Part shown: one piece after another, positions 43,399 through 52,444 of the stretch
Layout: each line of letters starts with the position of its first letter
Position numbering within the stretch: position 1 is the first letter of the stretch
NCBI RefSeq assembly: GCF_900184035.1
Contig: NZ_FXWP01000010.1
Span: 124,001-188,000, forward strand
Direction: 5' to 3'
Source of the DNA: Kosakonia pseudosacchari
Lineage (GTDB): Bacteria > Pseudomonadota > Gammaproteobacteria > Enterobacterales > Enterobacteriaceae
Length of the DNA: 64,000 nucleotides
The notes under the pieces: generated by a model
Databases searched by the model: none
The model's input: the letters and a program-made list of their open reading frames with translations, nothing else
Told to the model about the DNA's origin: nothing
Made by a program: the position numbers and the translations under genes

Positions 43399-44568
43399 TC
43401 AGGCCACTTCGTCGTACTCGGCTTCGCTGACCTGCTGTTCCAGCGTCTGGCGGATCTCTGCCAGCGCTTTCTCCTGCTGGCGGAAGTAGGTTTCCCTGTC
43501 GCCAAGCGTGGAGATCAACTGCCAGGACTCCTCTTTTTCCAGCGTTGCCAGCTCTTCAATCAGGCTGGCAATATGCTGTTTGACCTCAAGAATACGCTGG
43601 CGCAGGCGCTGCAGATCGTTGAGACGATCGCTTGCCATTAAGGGTTCCAGCCCTTTTTGCAGGCGGGTCAAAATCGAGCGAATGGTGCTAAGGTCGCCGC
43701 GCTGGCGCGCCTGGTTAAGCTGCACCATCATGCTGTGCGCATCGTTTTTCAGTTCGTTATCCACCAAATCCGGGTGGCAAAGCTTACTGGCCTGACGCCA
43801 CAGGCGTTTCAGCTCATGACGCTCGTCTTCGCTCATCTTCTGCTCAAAGCTAAAGCGTTTTTCCGCGTCGTGCTGCTGCTCCTGGTAGCTTTCATACTCC
43901 TGACGCGCTTCGTCACGCGCCTGGCGCGTGGGCTCTTCTTCCCGCGTGAGGCCACGTTCCAGCTCCTGCGCTTCGGCGAGCAGCGAGGCAATCAATTCGC
44001 TTTGTTGTTGCAGATGCTTACGTGCTTCTGCCGCCTGCAATGAGTGGGGAGGCATGCTCTGCCAGCGTTTCGTCAATGTCACTAAGACTTCCACCGCTTG
44101 CGACAGGTATTTCTGGCAGCGCAGATAATCCGCCTCGCGACGGCGCGCTTCCGCTTCCTGGCGGCGTACCGCGGCTTCAGCCAGCGTTTTACGCAGCCGC
44201 AGGATCTGTGACATCAGCGGCCCAAGGCGGGTTAAATAGAGATCGTTGAACTCATCCAGCAACTGGATACGCGCATTGCGTTTATCAATGAGTTCGCGCA
44301 TTTGCTCTTCCAGCGCTTTCAGCTCCAGCTTGCTGGCGGCCACTTGTGGATCCTGCCAACTGACCACTGAGCGCTGGTTTTGCAGCCAGACGGTGATGGC
44401 GCGCATCGCTTCGCTGTAATTTTTCTCTTCAAGCGCGTGAACGATAAACGCTAACTCCGGGTCCGTAACTTCATTTTTGAGTAAAGGAAGCTGGCTGAGG
44501 ATGATGCCGTCATCCTCCAGTTCAATGGCGTATTTGATGATTTCAAGCCGTTTTATAGGTTTGTTCAT
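43399..44568 (-). CDS. Coiled-coil protein with a J-domain-like HPD motif
   Basis: A 389-residue, highly charged, mostly helical protein. Long heptad-like Glu/Lys/Arg-rich regions (residues ~80-240 and 310-389) suggest coiled coils. Near residue ~262 the segment LKRLWRQASKLCHPDLVDNE carries the His-Pro-Asp motif of DnaJ J domains in a plausible helix II/III context. It could recruit DnaK to a particular client. It has no signal peptide or membrane segment and is the first gene beyond the yqjH boundary. No specific function can be given. Confidence 0.6.
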   Translation of the reverse strand: MNKPIKRLEIIKYAIELEDDGIILSQLPLLKNEVTDPELAFIVHALEEKNYSEAMRAITVWLQNQRSVVSWQDPQVAASKLELKALEEQMRELIDKRNARIQLLDEFNDLYLTRLGPLMSQILRLRKTLAEAAVRRQEAEARRREADYLRCQKYLSQAVEVLVTLTKRWQSMPPHSLQAAEARKHLQQQSELIASLLAEAQELERGLTREEEPTRQARDEARQEYESYQEQQHDAEKRFSFEQKMSEDERHELKRLWRQASKLCHPDLVDNELKNDAHSMMVQLNQARQRGDLSTIRSILTRLQKGLEPLMASDRLNDLQRLRQRILEVKQHIASLIEELATLEKEESWQLISTLGDRETYFRQQEKALAEIRQTLEQQVSEAEYDEVA

Positions 44569-44756
44569 GGCGTTTCGTCAAAGCGCGTTGAGTGTGTTAA
44601 AGGGAGTTGTTAATTCATCAAATCTGGACCATGGATGCAAATCTCGCAATAGCCCGGAGCCATATTACATGGGACATATTTCAATGCGTTAGTCTTTCTG
44701 TGAAAATTGCGTTTATGGCGTCTTTTTGCCGCGAAACGAGTGAAAAGTTGCTTTAT

Positions 44757-44777
44757 GGCGGGGAGTTTGCCCCCGCC
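44757..44777 (-). terminator. Terminator of the FIST signalling operon
   Basis: The stem GGCGGGG/CCCCGCC with a 7-nt loop lies about 60 bp beyond the last operon gene. The 268-bp gap 44569-44836 holds no gene that I can support. Confidence 0.55.
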
Positions 44778-44836
44778 TGTCACGGTTTATCCGCTTGCAG
44801 CATAACGACGCAATTACTCTCCCGATCGCTTGCCGA

Positions 44837-45979
44837 TCATACCGATGCGCTGCTGTCTGGCAGCCCGCGAACCCGGATGGGTTCCTCAATGGCGTTCGCT
44901 GCGAGCAAGCGCTGCAGAGCCGAGATCGCGGTGTCGGTCAATTCGTGCCCTTTGGTCAGCACCATCAAGCCATTGGTGGTGCGGATATCTTCATCAACCA
45001 CCCAACCCGGCATCAACTCGCGAATACGCGCAGAGCGCACGCCGGTCACATTGGAGCGGAAATCTGACAGGGATTTAATAATGTATTCAGGTAACGGTGG
45101 GTGTGCCGCCCGTAAAATTTCCCATGGCCGCTCCAGGCTCCATCCTCGCGCCGCATGCCGCTCCAGTTCAAGGGCTGCGCGCAGCAGATGAGCACCGCGT
45201 AAAACCTCAAGCGGTACATTCGGTGCCGGCTCTTTTGCCTGGTGGCGAATGATCCCGGCGACCAGTTCAAGACGGGGAATATTTTCCACCAGTTTTCCCG
45301 CGACGTCGGGATGCCCGAGCAACAGCTTTTTCTCCTCCTCCGAGAGCTTGCGTTGAGCGGCATCAGCCTGAACGATATCGGCGGGAATACCGACACACCC
45401 AATTTGGCTTAATGATGCGGCAATGGTGTAAATCCACTCATCAGGCCACTCCAGCTTCGGCAGTGCGTGGCGGACGCAAGATTGTGCGAACGCCGCCCGC
45501 TGAAAGGCCCACGGTGCGACCATGGCAAGCACTTCCGTCAGCGTTTTGACCGAGGCGGTGAGGGTGGTTGCCAGCAGCTCTTTTTCTGCACAGACGAGAC
45601 GATACTGGCGCACGGCGTCATTAAGCGCCGCGACCAGTTCGTCTTTCGGACACGGTTTGCAGAGATAGCGGAAAATGGCGCCTTTATTGATGGCGGCAAT
45701 AGAGGACTCCACATCGGCCTGGCCGGTAAGCAGGATCCGCACGCTATCGGGCGAGATCTCCCGCGCTTTCGCCAGAAAAGTGGCGCCATCCATACCGGGC
45801 ATGCGCATATCGGACATGATCACCGCAAAACGTTCTCCCCAACGAACCGCGTCCAGAGCGGCTTCGCCGCCCGGCGCCACGACTACATCAAATTCACCAA
45901 ACAGGTTTCGTTCCATCGCGGCGAGCACGTTAGGTTCATCATCTACGCACAGCACCCTGGGCAAGGCGGTATCAGTCAT
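44837..45979 (-). CDS. Response regulator with degenerate HD-GYP-like output domain
   Basis: A 380-residue protein. The receiver domain (residues ~7-125) has the acidic pocket CVDDEPN and phosphoacceptor Asp57 in MSDMRMPGMDG. The output domain follows the HD-GYP pattern (GIPADIV...LSEEEKKLLLGHPDVAGKLVENIPRLELVAGIIRHQ), but the catalytic HD of HDIGKIGIP is replaced by Ser191-Gln192 in SQIGCVGIP and the GYP motif is lost. It therefore should not hydrolyse cyclic-di-GMP and may act through protein binding. The ATG at 45979 overlaps the upstream gene by 8 bp. Last gene of the operon. Confidence 0.8.
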   Translation of the reverse strand: MTDTALPRVLCVDDEPNVLAAMERNLFGEFDVVVAPGGEAALDAVRWGERFAVIMSDMRMPGMDGATFLAKAREISPDSVRILLTGQADVESSIAAINKGAIFRYLCKPCPKDELVAALNDAVRQYRLVCAEKELLATTLTASVKTLTEVLAMVAPWAFQRAAFAQSCVRHALPKLEWPDEWIYTIAASLSQIGCVGIPADIVQADAAQRKLSEEEKKLLLGHPDVAGKLVENIPRLELVAGIIRHQAKEPAPNVPLEVLRGAHLLRAALELERHAARGWSLERPWEILRAAHPPLPEYIIKSLSDFRSNVTGVRSARIRELMPGWVVDEDIRTTNGLMVLTKGHELTDTAISALQRLLAANAIEEPIRVRGLPDSSASV

Positions 45980-47066
45980 GAAGAGTGTCCTGTAGGTTAG
46001 CGAGCATCTGTTGCCATAAGGGGAGCTGGTCAAGCACGCCTGCTTTTTCAAGGTAATCGCGATCGGGGGGGCTGTTGTTGGCCAGCGCCACAGCGACATG
46101 CACCACACCAGGCGCACCAAATACACCATGTGCGAAACGTGCGGGCTGAGCGTGCCCCGCCACGATGTCGACGATCTCCAGTGGTAATCCCCACACTGCC
46201 AGCAGGTAAGCGCCGACTGCTGCATGCATGGAAATAGCATTACATGTTGTTGTTTCGCTACCGATCTCGCTCATTTCGGGGATCAGCTTCGCAATATTGG
46301 CGAGTAGCGCGGCGGTGGATTCCAGCCCCTGATGGCCCGCAATCCGGGCGGCGAGTGAAGAGGCAAGAAGAGAACGCCGGCGTAACTCGCTGACAAAAGG
46401 ATCTCTTTTCGCATCGGTAAAACAGTGTGACGCCAGCACCAGTAATTTCACCTGCTCCATGCCGAGCAGCGTAATAGCGCTACCGATATCGTGGATCGGC
46501 GAACCTCTGTTGAACCAGACTGAGTTTGCAAGCTGCATGATTTTGGCGCTCAGCGCCGGGTCGCTGCTCAGCAATTCGGCAATCTGTCGGGCATCGCTCT
46601 CGGGATTATTGAGAAGATGCTGAACGTCAGTAAACACCTTCGGCGCGGCTGGTAATTGATTGATTCGTCCGACCACGTCGAGCACTAACGGATCGTTGAA
46701 CATCGTGCGCAGAGAAAGCGCGCTTTCAATCATCTCTACTAACTTCGCATTGTCGCAGGGTTTAGAGACAAATCGATGCGCGACTTCGAGCATACGCTGG
46801 GTGGCACCTGGTTCTGAATAGCCGGATAAAATGATGCGTATCGTACCTGGCCAGCGGTTACGCACCAGCGCCAGTAACTCTGCGCCATCCATGAAGGGCA
46901 TGCGCATATCGGAGACCACGACATCCGCCGGTGTCTCTTCCAGCATGGTCAGCGCTTCAGGGCCGCTGTTGGCGAAGCGGCACTCCCATTCGGTATCTTG
47001 CATCATGATGGCGCGCTCAATGCCTGAAAGCACCCGGCTTTCGTCATCAACGAACATCACTTGCAT
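45972..47066 (-). CDS. Response regulator with HDOD output domain
   Basis: A 364-residue protein. The receiver domain begins [19 protein letters not shown], with phosphoacceptor Asp53 in VVSDMRMPFMDG. An HDOD domain follows (about 130-330), with the typical LPAAPKVFTDVQHLLNNPESDARQIAELLSSDPALSAKIMQLANS and AITLLGMEQVKLLVL. HDOD is a non-catalytic relative of HD domains used in signalling. It overlaps the kinase by 10 bp and the next regulator by 8 bp, so the four genes are one transcript. Likely phosphorylated by the neighbouring kinase. Confidence 0.88.
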   Translation of the reverse strand: MQVMFVDDESRVLSGIERAIMMQDTEWECRFANSGPEALTMLEETPADVVVSDMRMPFMDGAELLALVRNRWPGTIRIILSGYSEPGATQRMLEVAHRFVSKPCDNAKLVEMIESALSLRTMFNDPLVLDVVGRINQLPAAPKVFTDVQHLLNNPESDARQIAELLSSDPALSAKIMQLANSVWFNRGSPIHDIGSAITLLGMEQVKLLVLASHCFTDAKRDPFVSELRRRSLLASSLAARIAGHQGLESTAALLANIAKLIPEMSEIGSETTTCNAISMHAAVGAYLLAVWGLPLEIVDIVAGHAQPARFAHGVFGAPGVVHVAVALANNSPPDRDYLEKAGVLDQLPLWQQMLANLQDTLHD

Positions 47067-48166
47067 GCAGGCTCATCCTCGTTGCGGCAATTGAGCGGAA
47101 ATTGCAGGATAAATGTGGAACCCACGCCTTCTTCTGACTCGCAGCGAATCTTGCCATTATGTTTGTCCACCACGGTGGAATAGACAATCGCTAAGCCCTG
47201 TCCCGTGCCTTTACCCACCGCTTTAGTGGTGAAGAACGGATCGAAAATGCGATCGCGAATGGCGGCGGGTATACCGCTGCCATCATCCTGGACACGGAGT
47301 TCTAAATAATCGCCGTTTTGGAATGCTGAGATAACGATGCGGCCTTTCTCTTTCACCCCTTCCTGCAGGGTATCCGCAATGGCGTGGGCGGCATTGACCA
47401 CCAGGTTGAGAATGGCCTGGCCGACCATGTCACGCAGGCAAGGGAGCTGCGGTAAGTTGTCGGCGACGTTGGTTTCGAGCTCCGCCACATATTTCCATTC
47501 GTTGCGGGCCACCGTGACCGTGGTATTAATCACATCGCGCACATCTATCCGCTCCTTCACATTCTTCGAAGGGTGGGAAAATTCCTTCATCGCGGCGACA
47601 ATCCGCGCAATATGTTCAAGCCCTTCCAGAGACTCGTCCAGTGCGCCTGGAATTTGCCGACGCAGAAAATCAATTTTTGTGCGCTTCAATGTGGTATCGA
47701 ACTCTGCCATTGCCGGATCATCGGCCATTTTTTCTCGCGCGACTTCAGCGAGCGCGAGGGCGGCATTCAGCAGTTTTAGCAGCGAGTCCGTGGCTCCCTT
47801 TATGAAGCCAACATTATCGGACACATACTGCGTCGGGGTGTTAATTTCGTGGGCGATACCGGCGGCGAGCTGACCGATAGACTCCATTTTTTGCGCCTGA
47901 AGTAACTGAGTTTGCGCCAGACGCAATTCGGCCAGCGCTTTTTCCAGCTCATGCCGTTCGTTTTCTAATTCCATTGTCTTGCGCGCGACCACTTTCTCCA
48001 GCCCGACGTTTTGTTCGAGAATGGCAAAAGGGGTGGCGTGACTGTGCCGGGCTTCCTGGGCGATGCGGCGTTTCAGCACATCAATGGTTTTATCCCGGGC
48101 TGCGAGTTTGCGCTCGTAGTCGGCAGGGGTAAGACCCGGGGTAGAGGCTTCGGAAAACAGCGACAT
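47057..48166 (-). CDS. Soluble sensor histidine kinase
   Basis: A 369-residue kinase with no transmembrane segment. An N-terminal coiled coil (residues ~15-95) leads to the dimerisation domain with phosphoacceptor His106 in [16 protein letters not shown]. The ATP-binding domain shows the N box [12 protein letters not shown]1 DDGSGIP, F box DPFFTTK and G2 [10 protein letters not shown]. With no sensor domain of its own, it probably reads the state of the FIST protein encoded 5 bp upstream and phosphorylates the two regulators downstream. Confidence 0.9.
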   Translation of the reverse strand: MSLFSEASTPGLTPADYERKLAARDKTIDVLKRRIAQEARHSHATPFAILEQNVGLEKVVARKTMELENERHELEKALAELRLAQTQLLQAQKMESIGQLAAGIAHEINTPTQYVSDNVGFIKGATDSLLKLLNAALALAEVAREKMADDPAMAEFDTTLKRTKIDFLRRQIPGALDESLEGLEHIARIVAAMKEFSHPSKNVKERIDVRDVINTTVTVARNEWKYVAELETNVADNLPQLPCLRDMVGQAILNLVVNAAHAIADTLQEGVKEKGRIVISAFQNGDYLELRVQDDGSGIPAAIRDRIFDPFFTTKAVGKGTGQGLAIVYSTVVDKHNGKIRCESEEGVGSTFILQFPLNCRNEDEPACK

Positions 48167-48171
48167 GAGAT

Positions 48172-49332
48172 TTACCCTCCAATGGCGACACCGGTAAATG
48201 TCTGGTTGACATGCAACCCGTTGTACTGCTCACCGTAGGTTGAAAAACCCACCACCCGGTTCTGCACCATGATTTCGCCAATCTGTTGCTCCAGCCCCTC
48301 TTTTTCGAACTGGAGACGGCGCAGGATACAATCGCAGCCAATGATGACCGCAGGGTTTGGGATCGTCTCGTGCACTTTTTCAAACGCCTGACTAAAGGTC
48401 TGGATCGGATCTTCCGCTTTGCCGATCGAAACGATCAGCCCCTCTTCGATAGCGCAATAACAGGTCAGCGAGAGATCGTCATTCATTTTCTGAATGGAAC
48501 GGACGTAGGGCTCATCTCCGAAGGAGAGCACCAGCGGGTTGCGGGAAAAGACGGTTGGCGTCAGTTCGTCGACGGTAAGACCAAGGGATTCAGCATAGAT
48601 CTGCGCGGCAGGTTCACCGTTGATCTCCATAATGAGCCGTTTTTCCGCGTCCGCCTCGGTGATAACCAGCTCGACGTCGCTGGGTACGAAATGTTGGATC
48701 TTAAACGTGGCGACCGGTGAACTGGTTTCGATAACCGCGAAAACGGCAGCGTCAGATATGAAATTGCCATCCCCATCATAAATAAAGCTTTTTTCGAAAC
48801 GCAGATCGTCACCGGCGGAGCCGCCAATGAGGGGCACATTACCAATCTGTTGATAGAGATTGGCCACCAGCCGCTCTTCGGCCATCGACAGACCGTCCAC
48901 CAGCAGCAGACCAAAACGATGCAGGTTGGGTCTCTCTTCGCTGTCGCGGCGAATGGTTTCCGCGATATCGGTAATGACCGAGGTGTAATCAAGCAGCGGG
49001 TGAATGATAAATGCGCGGGCGTGAAAACCACGACTCAGCCCAAGACCCATCAGCCCTGAATGCTGAAAACCTTCCGTACCAATATGACCGGAGGAGGTAC
49101 AGCCGATGCAGGTGCAGGAGAAGGTGTTTTTTAATTCGCGGCCTAGCACCTGCAGATCGTAATCCGGAGAGCAAAAGAAAAGAATGGTTTCAACATCTTC
49201 ATGACCGATTTGGGCGGCAAACTGGGCAACAGCTTCGACCGGATCGGGAGATTCACTGCTGGCATATCTGGGCTGGAAACTCACGGCAAATTCTCCCACT
49301 CTGTGCAGCGGTTTTCGCCCCTGCGGTAGCAT
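48172..49332 (-). CDS. FIST-domain sensor protein (NosP-like)
   Basis: A 386-residue cytoplasmic protein with FIST_N (residues ~15-210; CTCIGCTSSGHIGTEG is its signature) and FIST_C domains (~225-360). FIST proteins are thought to bind small ligands; the NosP subgroup binds haem and senses nitric oxide, usually beside a histidine kinase as here. I prefer the ATG at 49332: the open frame extends 21 codons up to a TTG, but those codons have AT-rich third positions unlike the gene and neither start has a clear ribosome site. First gene of the four-gene operon. Haem binding is inference only. Confidence 0.82.
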   Translation of the reverse strand: MLPQGRKPLHRVGEFAVSFQPRYASSESPDPVEAVAQFAAQIGHEDVETILFFCSPDYDLQVLGRELKNTFSCTCIGCTSSGHIGTEGFQHSGLMGLGLSRGFHARAFIIHPLLDYTSVITDIAETIRRDSEERPNLHRFGLLLVDGLSMAEERLVANLYQQIGNVPLIGGSAGDDLRFEKSFIYDGDGNFISDAAVFAVIETSSPVATFKIQHFVPSDVELVITEADAEKRLIMEINGEPAAQIYAESLGLTVDELTPTVFSRNPLVLSFGDEPYVRSIQKMNDDLSLTCYCAIEEGLIVSIGKAEDPIQTFSQAFEKVHETIPNPAVIIGCDCILRRLQFEKEGLEQQIGEIMVQNRVVGFSTYGEQYNGLHVNQTFTGVAIGG

Positions 49333-49674
49333 GGCCCAATGTGTTGCGCATTGGTCTGATGAAGGAAGATTAGGAGTTGGGTGAGTAAATATCAAATCGG
49401 CAGGTTGATAATTTGACAGGCTTTTTACTTCTCTTTTCTTTTTGTATCGGCAGGGTTAATTCAGCGCATTTCCGCGGGTACAGACGCGGCTGAAGGACTA
49501 ACTTTTTAAGCGCAGAAGTTGCTCGGCGAAGAGATGAGCAACTTGTTGATGAAGTGATTCGGGGCCATGAGTAATGGTCGATATGCTGTGGCGTGTGGGG
49601 GCAATTACCCAAAGAAATCATCGCTTAGCTCATTCTGAACGCCACTATTTCATTCCTCACTTACTGCGGCGGGA
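49333..49674. other. Intergenic region upstream of the FIST operon, no gene seen
   Basis: About 340 bp between the FIST gene and the end of the small exported protein gene. It is relatively AT-rich and should contain the leftward FIST operon promoter. I saw no convincing coding frame, tRNA or terminator. Confidence 0.4.
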
Positions 49675-50046
49675 TTATTGGCAACGGGCGATCAGATTAT
49701 TGTACTGGTCATACGAGACCGAGCATTCCTGCGCCGTTGCCGGAACCATCAACCCGACGGTTTGCCGCGTATTTTTATACCGGCATACAATGTAGAGCGA
49801 TGTTGTATGCTGCCTTGCTTCGTCCTGATAATCTGCCAGGGTCCAGACCGTGTCTTTATCTGTATCTGGCATCAGTTCGACCCGCTCATTTGGCGGACCG
49901 ACAAACAAGCTGGCATCCGCCAGGGCATGTTGCTTCATATTCGCGTTCGCGGACGGAAATTGCGGGCACTGTATGCTATCTGCCTGCGCAATTCTGACGA
50001 ATGACAACACAGCGACAGTGAAAAGAGTACGTTTACTCCACAACAT
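49675..50046 (-). CDS. Small exported protein of unknown function
   Basis: A 123-residue protein with an N-terminal signal sequence (TLFTVAVLSFVRIAQA) and cleavage near residue 22. The mature part has four Cys (CPQFPS, VCRYKNT, QECSVS, IARCQ), consistent with two disulfides in the periplasm. The pattern of WTLADY followed by LYIVCRYKNT vaguely resembles the STY0300 family of enterobacterial proteins, but I am not certain. The start codon abuts a 33-bp tandem duplication that contains its ribosome site. Confidence 0.7.
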   Translation of the reverse strand: MLWSKRTLFTVAVLSFVRIAQADSIQCPQFPSANANMKQHALADASLFVGPPNERVELMPDTDKDTVWTLADYQDEARQHTTSLYIVCRYKNTRQTVGLMVPATAQECSVSYDQYNNLIARCQ

Positions 50047-50110
50047 AATGATTATCCCTCAGTTTTCCGCACGTGGTATAATGATTATCCCTCAGTTTTC
50101 CGCACGTGGT
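50045..50110. repeat. Perfect 33-bp tandem duplication at a translation start
   Basis: The unit ATAATGATTATCCCTCAG... occurs at 50045-50077 and again, identical, at 50078-50110. On the minus strand each unit carries a GAGGGATAATCATTAT ribosome-site region, and the inner copy ends exactly at the ATG of the small exported protein. The junction of the units also creates TATAAT on the plus strand. Confidence 0.97.
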
Positions 50111-50336
50111 GCCCTATGAAAATGAATCATGAGTTTGCTGACACGATCAGGAACTGCCACCTTTTTACCAGAGGGGACGTTCGGCGAAAAACTCACTGTA
50201 ACATCCTGCCTAGAGTCAATGAAGACATTACTAATATCGTAGTGTGTTAATCAATGGGGAGCAGATCATCTCCCCGTCATTTTCCCTACACAGAACCGGC
50301 ATAAAGTAGTGCGATCTGTCATGAGGGAAACCACCG

Positions 50337-50957
50337 ATGAAGCTCGTAAAACTCGCCGAAACCTGGATAGACCCCAGCGTGCGCATACGTGAATGCAAAG
50401 TTGGTCAGCAGTGTGAAGTGTTGGCCAACAGCCTGATGGAGTACGCCACGCTGGGGGATTTCTCCTACCTGGGAGAATACTGCACCGTCGCCGATGCGCA
50501 GATCGGTAAATTTGTGGCGATCGCCAACAACGTGCGTATCGGCGCGCCCAATCATCCGATGGAACGCCCGTCACAGCATCGCATCACCTATTGCCCGGAG
50601 TACTACTCTGCCAGCGCCACGCGCGATCACGACTTTTTTGCGCGTCGCCGTGGCGACAGCGTCACCATTGGCAATGATGTTTGGATCGGCCATGCGGCCA
50701 TTGTATTGCCTGGCGTCACCGTGGGTGACGGCGCGGTGATCGCCGCCGGTGCGGTAGTGAGTAAAAATGTCGCCCCTTACACCATCGTCGGCGGCGTTCC
50801 GGCAAAAACGATCCGCCTGCGCTTCCCGCCGCATATCGCCCGGCAGTTGCAGCAGATTGCGTGGTGGGACTGGCCGCTGGAAACCCTCATCGAGCGGCTG
50901 GCTGATTTTCAGGATGAGCGCATCGAGGCATTTTGCGAAAAGTGGAGTAAACCGTAA
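50337..50957 (+). CDS. Hexapeptide-repeat acetyltransferase (xenobiotic/phosphonate type)
   Basis: A 206-residue left-handed beta-helix acyltransferase. Hexapeptide repeats run from ~12-70 and again at ~110-155 (VTIGNDVWIGHAAIVLPGVTVGDGAVIAAGAVV). A loop with the likely catalytic His (IGAPNHPMERPSQHRITY) separates them, as in the CatB/XAT family. The long tail resembles the transferase often found in phosphonate C-P lyase operons, but no phn genes lie nearby. The acceptor substrate is unknown. It converges on the MFS gene with only 5 bp between them. Confidence 0.8.
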   Translation: MKLVKLAETWIDPSVRIRECKVGQQCEVLANSLMEYATLGDFSYLGEYCTVADAQIGKFVAIANNVRIGAPNHPMERPSQHRITYCPEYYSASATRDHDFFARRRGDSVTIGNDVWIGHAAIVLPGVTVGDGAVIAAGAVVSKNVAPYTIVGGVPAKTIRLRFPPHIARQLQQIAWWDWPLETLIERLADFQDERIEAFCEKWSKP

Positions 50958-50962
50958 CAGCG

Positions 50963-52315
50963 CTATCGCTGCTCCCGGCTGCAGAGTGCGATCAACATGC
51001 CCGCCACGGCTGCGCCGCACAACAGATGAAAGACGACTGACCATGCTGTTAAGTCCGGCTTCGCGCCCAGCAACACGGAAATGATCGCGAGCATCATCGC
51101 TCCGGCGATGTACTGGCTGGTAATCATCAGCGCACTGGCGCGCCCCTGCTGGTGCGCTGGCACCGCCGTTAACCCCACGGCAAGCATTGCCGGGTATATC
51201 AATCCGTGGCCAATACCGCTCAGCGCAATGCCGAACATAAACGCGGGCGACATCGGAGCCTCCAGCGACATAGCAAGCAGCAACAGGCCGAGCGCGGCGC
51301 TGGCAAATCCTGCCGTCAGCACTTTCGCGCTGGCATAACGCGCCGTTAGTCGGGTGTAGAGCGTGTTGCCCGCCACAATCAGCAGTGCCAGCGGCGTGAA
51401 CAGCAGCCCGGTGGTGACGGCATCGAGCTGTAATGTCTGTTGCCACAAGAGTGTCATGGCATAGAACTGGCTGCCGACGCTCGCCATATAACAGGCGCTG
51501 CTCAGCCAGCCACTTTGCAGGCCTGGCAGGCTGCGCAAGGTGCGCGATAACAGCGGCTGCGGGGCAAAGCGCTCATGCAAAATAAACAGCAACAACATCG
51601 CCGCTGCCAGCCGGTTGGCGAGAAAATCCGCCGTGCCCGTTTCGCCATAGCGCATTAACGCCCATACCAGCGCGCCGGCGGCTGCGCAGCCAACCAGCGC
51701 ACCAACGCCGGAGCGTGGCGTGTCACGTTGCGGGATCAAGTGCTGAAAATCGCGCTTCACCCGCCACAGCGCCAGCAAGCCTGGTGGCAGGTTGATAAAG
51801 AAAATTGCCCGCCAGCTTAGCGTTGTGAGTACGCCACCGAGCACCACGCCCGCCACCAGCCCAAGTGCGCCAATCGCGCTCCAGATTGCCAGTGCGCGGC
51901 GGTGAGATTCGCCATGAAAGCGTTGCCCGATCAGGGCCAGCACCGCGGGTTGCAACAGCGCAGCGGCGATGCCTTGCCCGGCGCGGGCAACCAGCAACAG
52001 TTCGCCACTGCGAGCCAGCCCGCCGAGGACAGATGCCAGTAAAAACAGCGGCATGCCGGTGCTGAAAACGCGCCGTGCGCCAAAGCGATCGCACAGGTTT
52101 CCGCCCAACAACAACAGCGCGGCGAAGGTCAGGCCGTAGAGCGACACCACCCACTGCATCGTGCTAAGCGAGAGCTGTAAATCGTGCGCCAGCGTCGGCA
52201 GCGCAACGTAGACAATGGCGTAATCCAGCGCGATAAGCGCCTGGGCGATGCCGGGTGCCAGCAGTGCAAAATAGCGTGTTGAAGCGGGCGCAGTCAGTGT
52301 GTTGAGTTGCGTCAT
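50963..52315 (-). CDS. MFS efflux transporter (DHA2-like)
   Basis: A 450-residue inner-membrane protein with 12-14 hydrophobic helices. Motif A between helices 2 and 3 is GGNLCDRFGARRVF, and the antiporter motif C region is GALGLVAGVVLGGVLTT. D-Y-A-I-V-Y-V-A-L-P in helix 1 is typical of DHA2 drug exporters. The substrate is unknown. It is divergent from a LysR gene 129 bp away, the likely regulator. Confidence 0.85.
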   Translation of the reverse strand: MTQLNTLTAPASTRYFALLAPGIAQALIALDYAIVYVALPTLAHDLQLSLSTMQWVVSLYGLTFAALLLLGGNLCDRFGARRVFSTGMPLFLLASVLGGLARSGELLLVARAGQGIAAALLQPAVLALIGQRFHGESHRRALAIWSAIGALGLVAGVVLGGVLTTLSWRAIFFINLPPGLLALWRVKRDFQHLIPQRDTPRSGVGALVGCAAAGALVWALMRYGETGTADFLANRLAAAMLLLFILHERFAPQPLLSRTLRSLPGLQSGWLSSACYMASVGSQFYAMTLLWQQTLQLDAVTTGLLFTPLALLIVAGNTLYTRLTARYASAKVLTAGFASAALGLLLLAMSLEAPMSPAFMFGIALSGIGHGLIYPAMLAVGLTAVPAHQQGRASALMITSQYIAGAMMLAIISVLLGAKPDLTAWSVVFHLLCGAAVAGMLIALCSREQR

Positions 52316-52444
52316 GGGGTTTTCCTGTTAATCTGCAAGAGGTGAATAATCTTCATGATTACTTCGTATGCATTACAGGCTACGCCCTGATTTATGGGTA
52401 AGGCAAAGTCATATTCTTCAGCTAAGGATGAGTTAAATTCAGCC

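Noticed and set aside
44607-45191. A 194-codon plus-strand frame opposite the last FIST-operon gene
   Set aside because: It is antisense to a clear response regulator, shows shadow-frame composition and has no homology.
49333-49395. TTG-initiated N-terminal extension of the FIST protein
   Set aside because: The 21 extra codons have AT-rich third positions, no ribosome site and no domain content.
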